Shown: positions 13,164 through 25,119, counted from the stretch's first letter. The stretch is DNA of 64,000 nucleotides from Nageia nagi (GCA_050084985.1 JBITNC010000001.1:128526001-128590000), one strand, 5' to 3'. The notes: a model not told the origin generated them from the letters alone. Numbers and translations: made by a program.

Positions 13164-13572
13164 TGTTATGATGCTACCAATATGAAAAGGGAAATATTAT
13201 AGAAATGAAATGAATATTGATTTGAAATAAGAAAATGACAACTATCTATTAGAAATAATAGAGCATGCACTAGTAAATAGAACACAAAATAGAATCAATA
13301 AGCAGATAAGGATAGGATTTTACTAAATAGTAATAGAATCAGAGGCCACTTCAAGGGGCTACCTTCTTACAACTCCAAAGGTGAAAAATAATATTCCAGA
13401 TGCATTTCTCCACACACTTCTATCTATTTATATTAAACTAACCCTAATCCTAATAGTAATGCAAAATTGAGCCCCACTATTATAATCACAATATTATGGT
13501 TTATAATATAGGGTGATAATTTAATAAAATACTAATACTAGCACTAAAATGTTAGGATGTGGGATCCTAATA
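13164..13572 (-). repeat. Gypsy 1 5' LTR
   Basis: Partner of the LTR at 7740-8145. It starts TGTTATGATGC and ends near CCTAATA on the plus strand. Differences from the partner are scattered substitutions and small indels. Confidence 0.9.
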
Positions 13573-14600
13573 GAAAAATAATGCAAATATGAAAATATGA
13601 GAGTTTTAGGAGTTTTAGGTTGGTTATAACTTTTTGAAACATGATAAAGTAAAAAAACTAACTTTGCCACACTTTTCCTAAGTTCTTGGCATTTGAACTC
13701 TACCAGAATTTTGAGAAAGTTAGAAATTCTAGAAAAATAAAAATTTTAGGGAAAATTGACTAGTTTGCAAGGTCAACTTCAAAGGGTTGTAACTTGGCTA
13801 GATATTGATAAAAACTAACACTATGATACATCAAAATGATCAACATGAAATTCTATATCAAAAGGTGAAGTTTTAAGAAAATTATAAGGATGATAGAAGG
13901 GTAAAAAATGAGCTCAAAATAAAAGACTCTGGGAGCTCACTAACCAAGGCTATGAAAAAGTAGGTTTGTATTTTATGATTTATGAATGTGATATGCTAAT
14001 GAAGTAAGGTATATTATATATGATTGGAAAGGTATTGAAACTTAATATCTAACCAAAAAGGAATCACATAAAATGGAGATCTAAAATGAAAGTTCTAGCA
14101 ATTGAAAGTAAACTAATATAAATAAGGTAGTTTGATACAATCTTGAAAATATCAAAAACTATTGCTTATAATGGAAATCTAACAGATATCCATATAGCTA
14201 AAATGATCCCAATAAATAAATATTATTTTTGAATAAATATAGAGCACTTCTATGAAGATATGCAATTTGTTTCTCATGCATACAAGCTTTAAAAAGAGAA
14301 AACACAACATACAACCATAAGGTATTGCTGAGAAAATATGAATGTTTATATTAAAGCTAAAATGATAACATAACATTACATTGGAAGCATTATATAGAAT
14401 GGATAATTAAATCTATATTTATAAAAGAATAAAGTGGAGTGTTGAAGACTCCATAAGAATTGATAGATTACAGATCTACTCAGAAAGTAAATAAAAATAT
14501 AAATGAACACCCATAAATTTAAAGATAAGTATGGAGTCCATGACGGAGTACAAAATTAGATCTATCTCAGTATAATAATCATATCTTTTAGCATTCAACA
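13573..14600 (-). repeat. Copia 1 5' LTR, outer part (inferred)
   Basis: Right of gypsy 1 the sequence has no coding motif. It runs to 14600, where the minus strand begins TGTTGAATGC, a normal copia LTR start. A minus-strand TATA-like 'CTATATAATG' lies near 14388-14397. With 7572-7739 this gives an LTR of about 1.2 kb. The call is positional because the other LTR of copia 1 is missing. Confidence 0.4.
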
Positions 14601-14699
14601 CTTAACAACAAAATAATAAATGAGATAGGTGTATGGTACACTGGTAGTATCCATTAGTGGGAATCAAATCACTAAATGGAATTCAAACCTGATACATTA

Positions 14700-16180
14700 A
14701 ACTCCTTCAATGGTTGCATATAAAACTTATTTATTGATTATTTGGTATGATATTTTTCCTCCCTTGTAACTTTTGAGCTCTTATAGAAGTACTGATCATT
14801 CCTATGAATGTTGAATTATCATAACTCCATTTATGTGTTACATGATTTTCATGTGGATGTAATAAAATATTATAATTTGATGTTGTGGAAGTGGTATTTG
14901 ATGAATCCCTAAATTTTGATTAGGAATTGCAACATGATTATCAACCCCTAAATTCCCACTATCAATCAAGTCTAAACTATATTTTATGTTTTACATTATC
15001 TATCATGACCCTTTTGATGATGGTATTGATAAAATTGATTTTCATTATACCATTACTTTCTTTAGTATTAGGATGTTATGACCTTATATAGGAAAAGTAA
15101 TTATTTAATGGTCACATAATTTCCCCAAAATATCATAAAAATATTCTAGAAAAGGTGTGAACTTTCTTTTAGATCTATAATCTTTTTCCACATTTTGGGG
15201 TGGAGATGCTTTTAATTCTTTTATAATGGAGGTATTATTTGTTGGTAATTCTTTACTTATCTTCTCTATTTGATTTTTGTTTGTAATGTAACCTAATATT
15301 TTATTATTTTTTATTTTTCCATATTATATTTTAACCTTTTCAATTATTACTTCTTGAGAAATAGCTTCTTCAAAGGTTTTATGTTGTTAGATTAACAATG
15401 CACTATCAATAGGTATCAAATAACTTTGATTGAATAATTTGACCAATTCCTCTTGAGGCAAAATATAAGGCATATTGAGTACTTATCAATACCACCCTCC
15501 ATCATGAGATAAAATTAGTTACTAACTCATCTAAAATTGTTGTAACCTTGTGAGGTCAATAATGGAAGTTTTATGTTTGATATTAATTCTAAAGTGTTTC
15601 AATAACAAATTTTTCAATTCAAAATATGAGTTAATACTATATTCTATTAAATTATTATACCAATCCATTGCTTAGCCAACAATCATCATAGGAAAAATAT
15701 GTAACATTAATTACTATCATTAGCAATTAAATAACTTAAATATTTAAATCTTCTTAAATGTTCTTTAGGATCTTCCTTTCCTTTAAATGGTTTAAATTTT
15801 GGAATTTTGAATTTAATAGGAATTTCCTTTTTAGGAACACTAGGATAAATAATAAATTGGTTGATTATATATTGTTTCATAAGACATATTTTATTTACCT
15901 TACATACCAACTCCCTTTCTATTTCTTTTAACCTTTCATTAAAGTTATCATCTTCTTTAGTTGCCTTTTCGTTTGGTTGATTTTGTAAATACACAAGATA
16001 TTCTTCATTTATTGGATATGATTCTATTTTATATCCTTGAAAAGGTCTATACCCTTGTTCAAAAGGTGTTCCTGCATCATAATAAATCTCATCATATGCC
16101 AATGATGGAGGTGGATATTTACGATGTGGTCGAAGAGGCAACAATAACCAAAGAGGTTGATATGCTTATCATCTATCTTT
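14700..16180 (-). pseudogene. Gypsy E gag, C-terminal part
   Basis: A minus-strand frame of 145 codons (15707-16144) contains 'IPIKFKIPKFKPFKGKEDPK' followed by 'EHLRRFKYL', the usual gag box of plant gypsy elements (PKF.PF.G..DP..HL). Downstream across frames come 'AMDWYNNLIEY' and 'LKHFRINIKHKTSIIDLTRL', matching the WY..L and L.QF...... T..DL conserved gag text. A weak Cys/His region follows towards 14800. The N-terminal half lies at 20017-20640, on the far side of a 3.83-kb insertion. No pol is seen; the element is probably cut at about 14601 by copia 1. Product: a capsid-like gag, now broken. Confidence 0.78.
16176..16180. repeat. Target-site duplication TCTTT, left copy
   Basis: TCTTT here and at 20012-20016 flank the 3.83-kb insertion in gag E. 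A 5-bp duplication is what LTR retroelement integrases make. Confidence 0.65.
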
Positions 16181-17200
16181 TATCATAGCCCAAATCCACT
16201 CTATATTTCCCTTGGTATGTTTTGCTTTGATTTATTATGAGATAATACAATAACTATATATTATTTGAATAAAATTCTTTCTACACTTTTATTTGTTTAA
16301 AGTTACAAAATCCTAAATAAGGATAAGGATTACTTATCCTAGATATATGTACATGTTACTACTATGAGTGGTTTTATGATGTGTAGGTGATAGGTAAGAG
16401 AAGGTAGGATGCTCTTGAATGGTTTGAAAATGAATGATTACTAGTGATTCTCATGATCATATAAGATCAAGATACTAGGATAGTTGGGTAAGTGGTTGCA
16501 TACATACATAGCAGCATGGGGCAAGATAAGCTCCCTAAGATTTGTTAATATGTGTTTATGATTGCCTAGTTGTGTTCTTAAATTTGAGTTGAAAATATTT
16601 ATATGAATTAGAGAATTGACAAGGATGTTAGCATAATTATCTTGGAAACCTTAATAATTAATATTAGTGGGTAAAGATAATTAAAAGAACTAACTAGGAA
16701 AGAAAAAGGTAAAGCTTAATTATTTAAATATATGTATTTAAGTATTTTGTGAGAATGCATATGTATTACTTCTTAATTATGAATTAAGGTTAATTAATAA
16801 TTAAGAATATTAATTCTTAAATTTTAAATATTATTATTTAGCTCAAAATAAATAAATTAAACTAAATGAGTTGTGATTGGTTGATTGATAAAGGCTAGAG
16901 TTCACTAAACCTTTAAGATATTATTTTAAATTAAATAATATTTATTACACTTATTTTACATGATATGTCACAATTTTAGTTGTGTCTTAGTTGCAAGTTA
17001 GGTGTGTCAGTTCTAGTTAGGTGTGCTAATGGAACTTAGTTCTCTAGAGTGTTGATTGATGACTAAATGGGAAGATATTTCCCACTTAGAAATTAACTCC
17101 CACTCTCTTGAGTTTAAGTGATATTATCACTCCAAGTTATTTTCTACCATGCAAATTAAATAACTAATTATTTAATTAGCCTAACCTAGTTGAAAAGCTA

Positions 17201-17215
17201 TAAATAGAGCCCTAG
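17201..17215 (+). promoter_or_regulatory. TATA-box-like promoter element
   Basis: CTATAAATAGAGCCC is a strong plant TATA context. It lies about 1.0 kb into the 3.83-kb insertion and would suit an LTR transcription start read rightwards. There is no direct evidence of use. Confidence 0.4.
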
Positions 17216-17879
17216 GGTGGAGCTTTTGAATCATTCTTACTTTCAATATTTTGGAGTAGCAAAGTTATGCAATTTTTGAGCCAACTCCTTTGGCAATTAT
17301 GGGGTTTAGTTAAGATTTGCCTCTTATAGTTATTTGCTTCTCTATATTTTATGAAAGCTTTATTATTTTATCAATAGGTGATTGATAAATAATAGTATTT
17401 GGTTTTATTTACCTACAAGTGATTTTTTACCTTCTAGTATTACTAAATTATGATTGGTTGAAGATTTAGTTTAATACATGCTAGAATGGTCCCTTTAAAA
17501 GTCTAGTGGTTTTGAAATTTGTGTATAGATTTGGTATGTGGTTTTATGATGTTAAAATAGGATTTTAAAGTTTAAAACCTCCATTATTATCTTGGTTTGG
17601 GTACATAAATATTTAAGGTAATATTTATGTTATTAATATATTAGAAGTTTTCTCTTATACCTTGTTGTTTGTAAATTCTTCATTAGTTTTAAATCTATCT
17701 TGGAAACTATGAGAAGGATATTCCTCTAGGTCTTATAGGTGTAATAACTATGCATGGGATCAAGGGAAAAGTTTTTATATTTAATATTGAATTCTTAAAA
17801 TTTGTATAATATTATTTTTTCTTTCCATTTAAAAAAAATGATTGAAGGAGGAACTATTTTTTTTAAATGGTTTTGAAAA

Positions 17880-18145
17880 GCCTCTGCAGGCTGTACTTGG
17901 GGTTCAAAGGCCATTTTGGCCAACATGTAGGAGTAAGAGGGTTTGGGGGACCCATGTGGGTCTTAGAGCTCTCCCAAGCCAACATGAGGCCCTTGGATCC
18001 CTCTCCTTAGCTGTTGCTCCTAAAATGGAGCCTTGGGGAGATGTGAGTCCATGGGAGCCCACATCATCTCCCAAGACCTCCCACACTCCTTCCTTATGGT
18101 ACATGGTACCTTGGGAAGCATGAGGGAGATTTGACCCTCTTTTCA
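17880..18145. other. GC-rich island inside the insertion
   Basis: This patch is visibly richer in G and C than the surrounding DNA (for example 'gagggtttgggggacccatg' at 17937-17956). It contains several short inverted pairs, among them GGGAGATGTG with CACATCATCTCCC around 18034-18070. Two overlapping frames of 80-93 codons on opposite strands exist here, but neither has family features; high GC removes stops by itself. I read it as a structured non-coding part of the LTR. Confidence 0.45.
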
Positions 18146-18439
18146 TTGGTTTTAAATCCTCTGAATTCTATGCATCCCTTTTGGGTTTTCAAAAATTATT
18201 TTTATATATTTTAAAATTTAATTTAAAATTTTAAAATATACAATAGATTTTTCTAAATTAGATTTTGGAATTTATTATGGATTTATTTATTATGTTTTGA
18301 AATCTATGTTTTAATGTGGGTTTTAAAGGACAATAATATTGGGTTGATTTCTATTTAAATAAGTTTTATTTAAATAGAAATTAAATGAAATTTTTATTTA
18401 GTCCTTCAAGTTTTGAAAAGGATTTAATTCTCTAATTTT

Positions 18440-18875
18440 TGTGTAGTACATATCACAGAATTAATATTGATTGTTTGTTATTATTTTAAAAATATAGTTG
18501 TGTTATTTTCAAAATAGAGTTTGTTTAATTATTTTAGAATAGGGAAGTATTTTAAAATATTGTTGTAATTATTTTAGGATATTACCATTATATTCTAAAA
18601 TAGAGTTTGTTTAATTATTTTAAAATAGGGTAGTATTTTAAAATAAAGTTGTGATTATTTTAGGATATTATTGTTATATTCTAAAATAAAGTTTGTTTGA
18701 TTATTTTAAATTAGGGGTAGTATTTTGAAATATGATTTTGGATTATTTTAGGATATTATTAGTGTATTCTAGAATAGAATTTATTGGATTATTTTAAAAT
18801 ATGGTAGATATTTTAAAATATAGTTGTTGATTTATTTTAAAATGGGAATTGAGGTTTTAAAATAAACTTGTTTGT
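18440..18875. repeat. 86-bp minisatellite, about 4.5 copies
   Basis: 'attatttt(a/g)aa' anchors recur at 18528, 18614, 18700 and 18788, giving a period of 86-88 bp. Each unit holds two related halves, one with 'ttattttaaaataggg' and one with 'attattttaggatatta'. Thus the array grew from an approximately 43-bp ancestor. Confidence 0.8.
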
Positions 18876-20011
18876 TTCTTTTAAAATGTTTTGATATTTT
18901 AAATTAGAGTTATTAGAGTTGTTGGAATGTTTCCTTAAAATGGCAAAGCATGTAGTTGATTTAGTGGAAACCCAAGACTGTATTTGATCCAAACATTCTT
19001 GAGCTACCATTCAACCTAAGGAGCAAAGCCTTGATCGTACTGCAAAAAAGGAGTTTGATAAATTTTTGCTATGGGTTCTAAATGTATTTTACTTGGTATT
19101 TGATTGAGAAATAAATAGCAAGACTATTGTTGTTCTTGTATAAAGACTTTGAAAATAATTATTACTTCCTTTTTAGGATGATTTTATGAATATTGATTAT
19201 TGTATGAAATTGATATCTTTGGATTTGAGAAAGATTAGTCCTTAAATAGTTATGTGTTATTCTTCTACTAAAGAGTTGTTTAGTAAATGGATTGACTTAC
19301 TTGAATGTGATGATGCTAAAATTACTTGATACTTTATGGATAATGATGTTGACTGATTTGAAAATCTCATATTGTATGCAAAATATTATGATGCTTAGGA
19401 ATTAACTCCCTTGCCAATAGGTGTGAATAGAGATAGTATATTATCTTCTATAAGGGAATGACTTATTCTTAAATCATGGTGGGTTTTATTATGTGGATAC
19501 TTAAACCTAAATGTAAACTTAGCCAAAGCTCTAAGTAAAGCATGATTATACATTTAAAGGATATCAATTTATCTTCAAGTGGGTTAGGCTAAGATAAATC
19601 GAGAAATCACCAAGGTTGAATGGACTTTGAAGTATTAAATTGCCTTGATATGATGATGGTGGAAAATATAGATAGGTATATGGTACCATTGGAAAGTCAC
19701 TATGTTCAATAAAATAAACAAAGGCAAGCCATGTGAATTTATTTAATAGGTTAAGTTAAATAACAGGGAATGGTATAAAGTTAGTGAAGATTCTAGACAT
19801 TGTGTATGACTTAGCTTAGAACAATACTAGTCATATTGTGAAAAATAATTCATAATGTTCTAAGCAAATTCCAAACAATTTATAATTGATTACATTTAAT
19901 TACTTTTTTTATTTACTTAGAGAAAAATATTGTTGTGCTCACCTCTCGAGTGTATGGGATGGGTGTTATAGTGATGATCCTATGTGTTTATGCTAAAATA
20001 GGGTCGTTACA

Positions 20012-20016
20012 TCTTT
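20012..20016. repeat. Target-site duplication TCTTT, right copy
   Basis: Right partner of the TCTTT at 16176-16180. Confidence 0.65.
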
Positions 20017-20640
20017 AGGTGGAGGAAAATGATATATTTGAACTTTATTTTGTCTATTTATGAGAGAGACTTCTTTTTTCTTAGCAAAATAAGGATCTTG
20101 ATTACTATACACTCCATGGCCATGTGGTGATAATGATCATACTCTAGGTTGTTCTTTTCTATTTCTATTCAACCTTTGATCAAACCCAAATTGATTTTGA
20201 ACATTCTGTTTATTATAATAATATGTTGTAGCTGATTTACTTTGATGTACATTAGACATAGGTTGTGCTTATACTTGATGTTGTTTAGTAAACTTAATTG
20301 GATTTTTCTTTTTGTCGATCATATTGAGCCAACATTTTTAGTTGTTATTGTATATTATGTTGAGGCGCATATTCCTTCCTATAGGGATAAGGAGGTATTT
20401 CTTGTAATTTAAATTTTGTTAAATTATGCCTATTTTGAGCTTGTTGTTCTCTCTTAGCTTTTCTATGACATGAAAAAGGAGTTGGTGTATTTTATTTTAA
20501 TACATAAAAAAAAATATCATACACTTTGAAAGGGTTTCTTGATTCAAGTATTAGAGCTCTTGTGTGTATGGACATTCGATCATCAAATTTTTCCATTTGC
20601 CTTGATATTGTATAAGGTGTATAATCCTCTCTTCTTAAAT
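20017..20640 (-). pseudogene. Gypsy E gag, N-terminal part
   Basis: Minus-strand text across two frames includes 'ISRQMEKFDDRMSIHTRA' near 20550-20615, 'MLAQYDRQKEKSNKFTKQHQ' near 20280-20345, 'NQFGFDQRLNRNRKEQPR' near 20140-20195 and 'QIYHFPPPKDR' at the edge of the insertion. The last residues continue in the same frame into '..AYQPLWLL' at 16150-16180 after removal of the insertion. The low-complexity Asn/Gln/Lys-rich N-terminal region is normal for plant gypsy gag. In-frame stops show that it is dead. Confidence 0.68.
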
Positions 20641-20757
20641 ATAATTAGACTAATCATACATCTAGTAAATATCATATGATATGATTATACTTAGGTCTAA
20701 GTAACAACTTGGTACTTAAACTAGTCCCCTTAACGTAATAGGGTTGAAGGGATGTTG

Positions 20758-21708
20758 CTAAGAACTAGGAAAGTGCAAGAAGATGAGTGCCACTTTGGAG
20801 CAAATCTTAAGAACTGCTAGGTTTTTGTATTTATTTAATAATTTTTTATTTTTTTAGAATTATAAAAAAAATGTGCATAATATGCATACAATTATTCACA
20901 ACTTAAAAAATAAATACATTACAAATGATAAGTTTATGTCAAATTAGGGTTATTAGACATGAGTACTTTTTGAAATGATAATCAGGGCCAATAAAGAATT
21001 ACTAAAAAATAAAATATTCATAAAAAAATTACAGTATAATGTACTCCACAATATTTATTTTCTTAGGTATCTTTACCCAAAATATTTAGAAAACATATTT
21101 TAATTTAGGTCTAATTGTGGTAGTTGTATGGTCTTGAAATTGTATTTATTAAATAATGGGTTTTGTATTTGTTTAATAACTTTTTTTTTTTTAGAATTAA
21201 AAAAAAAAACATATATGTTCATAATCTACATACAATTCTTCACAATTTGAAAGAAAACAAATTAAAAATGATAAGTTTAGATCAAATTATACTTGCCGGA
21301 TATGAGCACTTTTTGAAATAAAAATCAGGGTAAATAAAAAATTAATATAAAATTAAATATTCATGGAAAAATTATAAAAAAATATTCTCCACTATCTTTA
21401 TTGTCTTAGTTATTTTTACCCAAAAAGATTTAAAAAAATATTTTAATTTAGGTCCAATTATGATGAGGTATGATCTTGACATTATATTTTTTAAATAATG
21501 GATTTTAAAACTTCCTATCAAATATTAATTTCTATCATGAGTGTATTAGAATAAATTACATATTTAAAAACTAGACTTTGTGAACTACATTTTTACCCAA
21601 GTGACCATTTTGAGATCAAGTGTGATCAAACTTGAAAATAAGAGAAAACACTCCCAAGTTTTGGCCAAAAGTGGGACTTATCTTCTTGCACTTACCCAAC
21701 TATCTTAG
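20758..21708. mobile_element. Terminal-inverted-repeat (foldback/MITE-like) element
   Basis: The left end 'gtgcaagaagatgagtgcca' (20773-20792) is matched by the reverse complement of 'gggacttatcttcttgcac' at about 21673-21691, with few mismatches. The similarity extends outward to 'ctaaga' at 20758 and 'tcttag' near 21708. The interior is almost entirely a 339-bp tandem duplication. No transposase motif and no clear target duplication were found. A class II non-autonomous element is inferred from the ends alone. Confidence 0.5.
20820..21505. repeat. 339-bp tandem duplication inside the inverted-repeat element
   Basis: Copies at 20820-21159 and 21160-21505 share 'gtttttgtatttattta', 'aaatgataagttta', 'gagtactttttgaaat' / 'gagcactttttgaaat' and 'atattttaatttaggtc'. 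The T- and A-runs differ in length between copies. Confidence 0.8.
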
Positions 21709-23160
21709 TGATTAAATCCAAGTATAGCCCCTTTTTATATTTGTTTGGAAGAAAGTAATGACTCTTAACCTATGAACCCAATATTCATATCCAGATTTTG
21801 GCTCTAAGGTCATTGTATTTTATTAGTGGGAATATAAGAAAGTAAGAATCAATGGTTGTTAATGACATCCAAATCATTTATGTTTATTTTACCAGGCCTT
21901 ATGATTATGCATCTAATGAAAATAAAATATGTATGAAATGCAATTGCTAACCTCCCAATCATACATGTCCATTGATTAAAACTTCTTTATGTGATTCAAA
22001 CATTATTTTAATTAATACATAACTTGATCAAAACAACACACAAAATTCATTACCTTTTAATGATATTCCTTCCAAATTTAACTAAATTTTATTCACCCTT
22101 CTATGTGTGGAAGTAATTAAGTATGGTTCATTACCTCTCCTTATGAATCATAATCCATCTTTGACAACCTTTTTGGTGTGTTAAGGTAAAATAAGTAAGA
22201 AGCCTTTAATGTATATAAATTGTCCTTTAATGAAAGTTCTTTTCCCTCTTTACAAGTCACAATCTACCTTTGACCACCTTTCAATGTGTTAAGGTAAGAT
22301 ATGTAAAGAGTTTTAATGTTTATGTGAATTCCAAGCTTAATGTGGATTAATTCTTCCTTTTACTTAACTTTTTTTATCACTTCAAATTACCAAAGGTACA
22401 AAAGTGAGCATACTTCATTAAGTAAAAGTATCTTAATGTATACACAAACACCACATTCCAATTTAATTTTCTATTCTACCTTTCACCTGATTCATTTACC
22501 TTAAATTCATTCCAAGTTTAATGGTAGCCAATTAATCCTTCCAAGCATGGAAGTAATTTAGTATGAGTTCTATTACCAAACTAAATGATGATGTATTAAA
22601 TAAAGATTCATTTACCATTTTTATATTAAGTCCATTCTGATCACATAAGATTGCTTTTCAATGTAAAAGGTGAGCATAAGTGAACTCAATAGAAAATTTG
22701 ATTAGTGAAATTCTTATTTGATCCCTATCCAACACATAAATAGTTGTATTTTTGAGTTAATAACAAATACTAATAAAATACTAATTAATTAACTAACATA
22801 CAAACATTAAATACTCTTATCTAATTACAATCTAAGCATAGAGATCATGAACAAGGGGTTCATTCTCATTTCTTAGTCTTATATGCCTACATTGAATTTT
22901 TTGTATTGATGAAAGTTGAGAATTTACCTCTATTTTCAATCATTATCATTTCATGTCCAATTGTTGGTGTTTTTGTCCAATCATTAAATTTCAATACCTA
23001 ATTGCTAGAAATTTTGCTGCATAACCTGAAAAATCATGGGCCACAAATCTTCAATTAATTTCAAAATCACAAGATACAAAACCTAATGATAAAAATTATT
23101 AAAAAAACAAAGAACTCCTATCTTTTATTGTTGATGTCATCTACATACAAGGGGCCCTTC
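21709..23160. other. Non-coding AT-rich stretch, possible gypsy E leader
   Basis: No coding motif is visible. A direct repeat of about 113 bp period occurs at 22150 and 22263 ('tttgacaacctttttggtgt' against 'tttgaccacctttcaatgtg'). Position suggests the 5' untranslated leader of gypsy E between gag and a candidate primer site at 23161. Confidence 0.35.
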
Positions 23161-23175
23161 TTCTAGCACCAAAAT
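23161..23175 (-). other. Candidate gypsy E primer-binding site
   Basis: On the minus strand the sequence reads TTTTGGTGCTAGAAGAAGGGCCC; the TGG start and following text resemble the TTGGCGC-type primer context of plant gypsy elements. An LTR would begin to the right at about 23176 (..TATGACA). It lies 2.5 kb upstream of the gag start, with another element in between. Confidence 0.3.
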
Positions 23176-23299
23176 GTCATACTAAAAAGTAATCCTATTA
23201 GAAAATAAAGATAAATAATATTAAGATAAATATATATTTTATTACTTTTGTGTATGATTATTGAGTATGGTACATCAATATTATCATTGTTTTCAACAT

Positions 23300-25075
23300 G
23301 ATGGGATCAATTTTTAGGGTGATAAAAAGTTGTGTGCAGCATTGGAATGGTCAGATTCCATGTAATTCAATTTTGTGCACTATTATGGATTTTGGACCAG
23401 TCATTTTAGGCCCTATTGAGATTTAGGCTACCCATGTTTATGTCTCTTATAGTTTGGGTCTCATTTCTGGTTATTATAGATCTAAGTTATTTCCTAGTCA
23501 TGTTGAACACAATAGATAGATTAAATCAAGTCTAGGCCCTATTGTGAGTCAATTTACTTATGCTTTAGTCTAGTATAGTATGGGAGTTATTTTTGAACCC
23601 TACTGTACATAGTTTTCAAAATGGGTGTCCTGATGTAGCAGATGATGTTTTCAAAAGAGTCAAGTGAAGTAGGGCCTATGAAAATCCATCAGTGATGTCA
23701 TAATTTTTGATAGAAATTAGTTAGCACTAGATAGCTTCATCAATAGGATTTAGATCTCTTAGTTAATAGGTAATCCTGATAGGGATTCATGATGGAAGAT
23801 TTTCATAACTTTATATTCAACAAACCCTACCAATTTTAGTGATGACATCATCTATTAGGAGATATGATAGGTGATAAGTTCCATAAGCATATCAAGTTTC
23901 AACAATACCTATCGAGGTGTAACAAGACCCACTAAAAATAACTAAAGCTATAAGAGGAGGTGAACACTTGGGTCCACTCAATCAAGGGTGTATGACTCCT
24001 TAGGGACTCTACTAATGTGTTGACTGTAGCTCATTTCCACATGGTAGCATTAGTTCACTCTCAAGTTGGAATGGATAATCTTCCTTCATCCTTACATTTT
24101 TAGCACTAAAACTCTAGACAAGAGAAATTAATGATTGCAGTGAAGTTGGTAAACCATCAATTAATAGAATAGAGCAATTAATGAATATAGAGAAGTTGGT
24201 AAATTGTGAACTAAAGATGGCTTGATTGAACCAAAGAAATCGATGAACCATACCTTTAAATGAATATACAGTTATAATCTCAATGAAAAAGTAGATGAAG
24301 ATGAATGTGGCATGTTTGTATATTATAAATGTAAAAGATGGATGGTTTTTGTGACTACTATAATAATCAAATTAAAATGACAAGTGTGGAAAAGGGTTTT
24401 TTGAGAAAGTAGAGCATTTAAAGTGTGATGAGAAAGTATTGTATGTGAATGTGATTATGGTGCAATAAAGTATAGAGAAAGTGCAGTACAAAGAATAGAG
24501 GTAGAGAGAATGTAGTTGCAAATAATGATGAAGAGAGAGTGTAGCAACATGGAGTGTTTATATATGGTGAAAGAAAGAGTGGAAGAGAAGTCTATAAAAT
24601 ATAAGATTGAGGAAAAGTAGAAAACAAGAGTTTGGGGCAACATTTGAAAGATCTAGAGGGGTATAAGAGTACGAAGAGATAGGTAGCAAAAGAGATTTAG
24701 TGACCTTGAACTATTTAGAGTTATATTGTAATGAAGGCATTTGGATATGTCATTATTTTCATTATTGAGAAGAATAAGTGGGTGCTTGGTGAGAGGAGTT
24801 GGTGCTCCTTATAGTTGGTGTTATAGAATAATACGGTAGTCTGGTGCTATTCCTTGTAGTGGGTTTTGCAAAACATTATAAACTTGTTGAGGCTAGATTT
24901 GGATTGGATTCCAAGCAATCCTTTTGCAAAGTGATTTTTTTACCCACATTAGGTTTCCAATATACATCCTTCTTATGTATGCATGCTTGTGTGTTTGGTT
25001 TCTAGTTTTTAGCTTTCATAATTCTTAAAATTTAAGATACATTGATTCACTCCCCTCTTAGTGTCATGCATAGTT
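23300..25075 (+). repeat. Copia F 5' LTR (approximate limits)
   Basis: This non-coding stretch ends just before the primer site at 25083. Its part from about 23440 to 24130 matches the reverse complement of about 55440-56100: 'ctataagaggaggtgaacac', 'ggtccact.aatcaagggtg', 'gtgttgactgtagctcattt' all have counterparts. Beyond 24130 the two diverge, so F and G are LTRs with a shared 5' portion only. The left limit is not defined. Confidence 0.5.
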
Positions 25076-25082
25076 CAATAAT

Positions 25083-25095
25083 TGGTATCATAGCA
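25083..25095 (+). other. Copia F primer-binding site
   Basis: TGGTATCATAGCA, a near match to the initiator-Met tRNA complement TGGTATCAGAGC. It is placed directly before gag. Confidence 0.75.
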
Positions 25096-25119
25096 AAGTT
25101 TTTAATTTGGCTAAATTAG

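Larger units (their letters stand above)
7740..13572 (-). mobile_element. Gypsy 1: chromovirus-type Ty3/gypsy element, both LTRs
   Basis: A 5.83-kb element on the minus strand bounded by two LTRs of about 406 and 409 bp that begin TGTTAGGATCCCACATCC and end ..CATCATAACA. Internal order from right to left is gag, protease, reverse transcriptase, RNase H, integrase, which defines Ty3/gypsy. A primer site and a polypurine tract sit just inside the LTRs. Flanking A-runs (7735-7739 and 13574-13578) are compatible with a 5-bp target duplication AAAAA. It splits the 5' LTR of copia 1, so it is younger than copia 1. Coding parts are broken throughout. Confidence 0.85.
16181..20011. mobile_element. 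3.83-kb insertion in gag E, probable large solo LTR
   Basis: The right end reads GGGTCGTTACA, the inverted form of the common plant LTR terminus TGTAACGACCC. A perfect TCTTT duplication flanks the segment, and the gag frame on both sides joins without a shift when the segment and one TCTTT are removed. I found no coding motif, no internal LTR pair and no primer site, so a solo LTR of unusual length fits best; a non-coding (LARD-like) element is the alternative. A plus-strand promoter-like CTATAAATAGAGCCC at 17201-17215 suggests plus orientation. The left end (TATCATAGCCC) is not a canonical TG, which leaves the left boundary less certain. Confidence 0.6.

Noticed and set aside
17842-18146. 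Overlapping 93- and 80-codon frames on both strands
   Set aside because: They coincide with a GC-rich patch where stops are rare by composition; neither resembles a known protein.
21709-23160. Possible host gene between gag E and copia F
   Set aside because: No splice-like structure, no conserved protein text on either strand; better explained as element leader.
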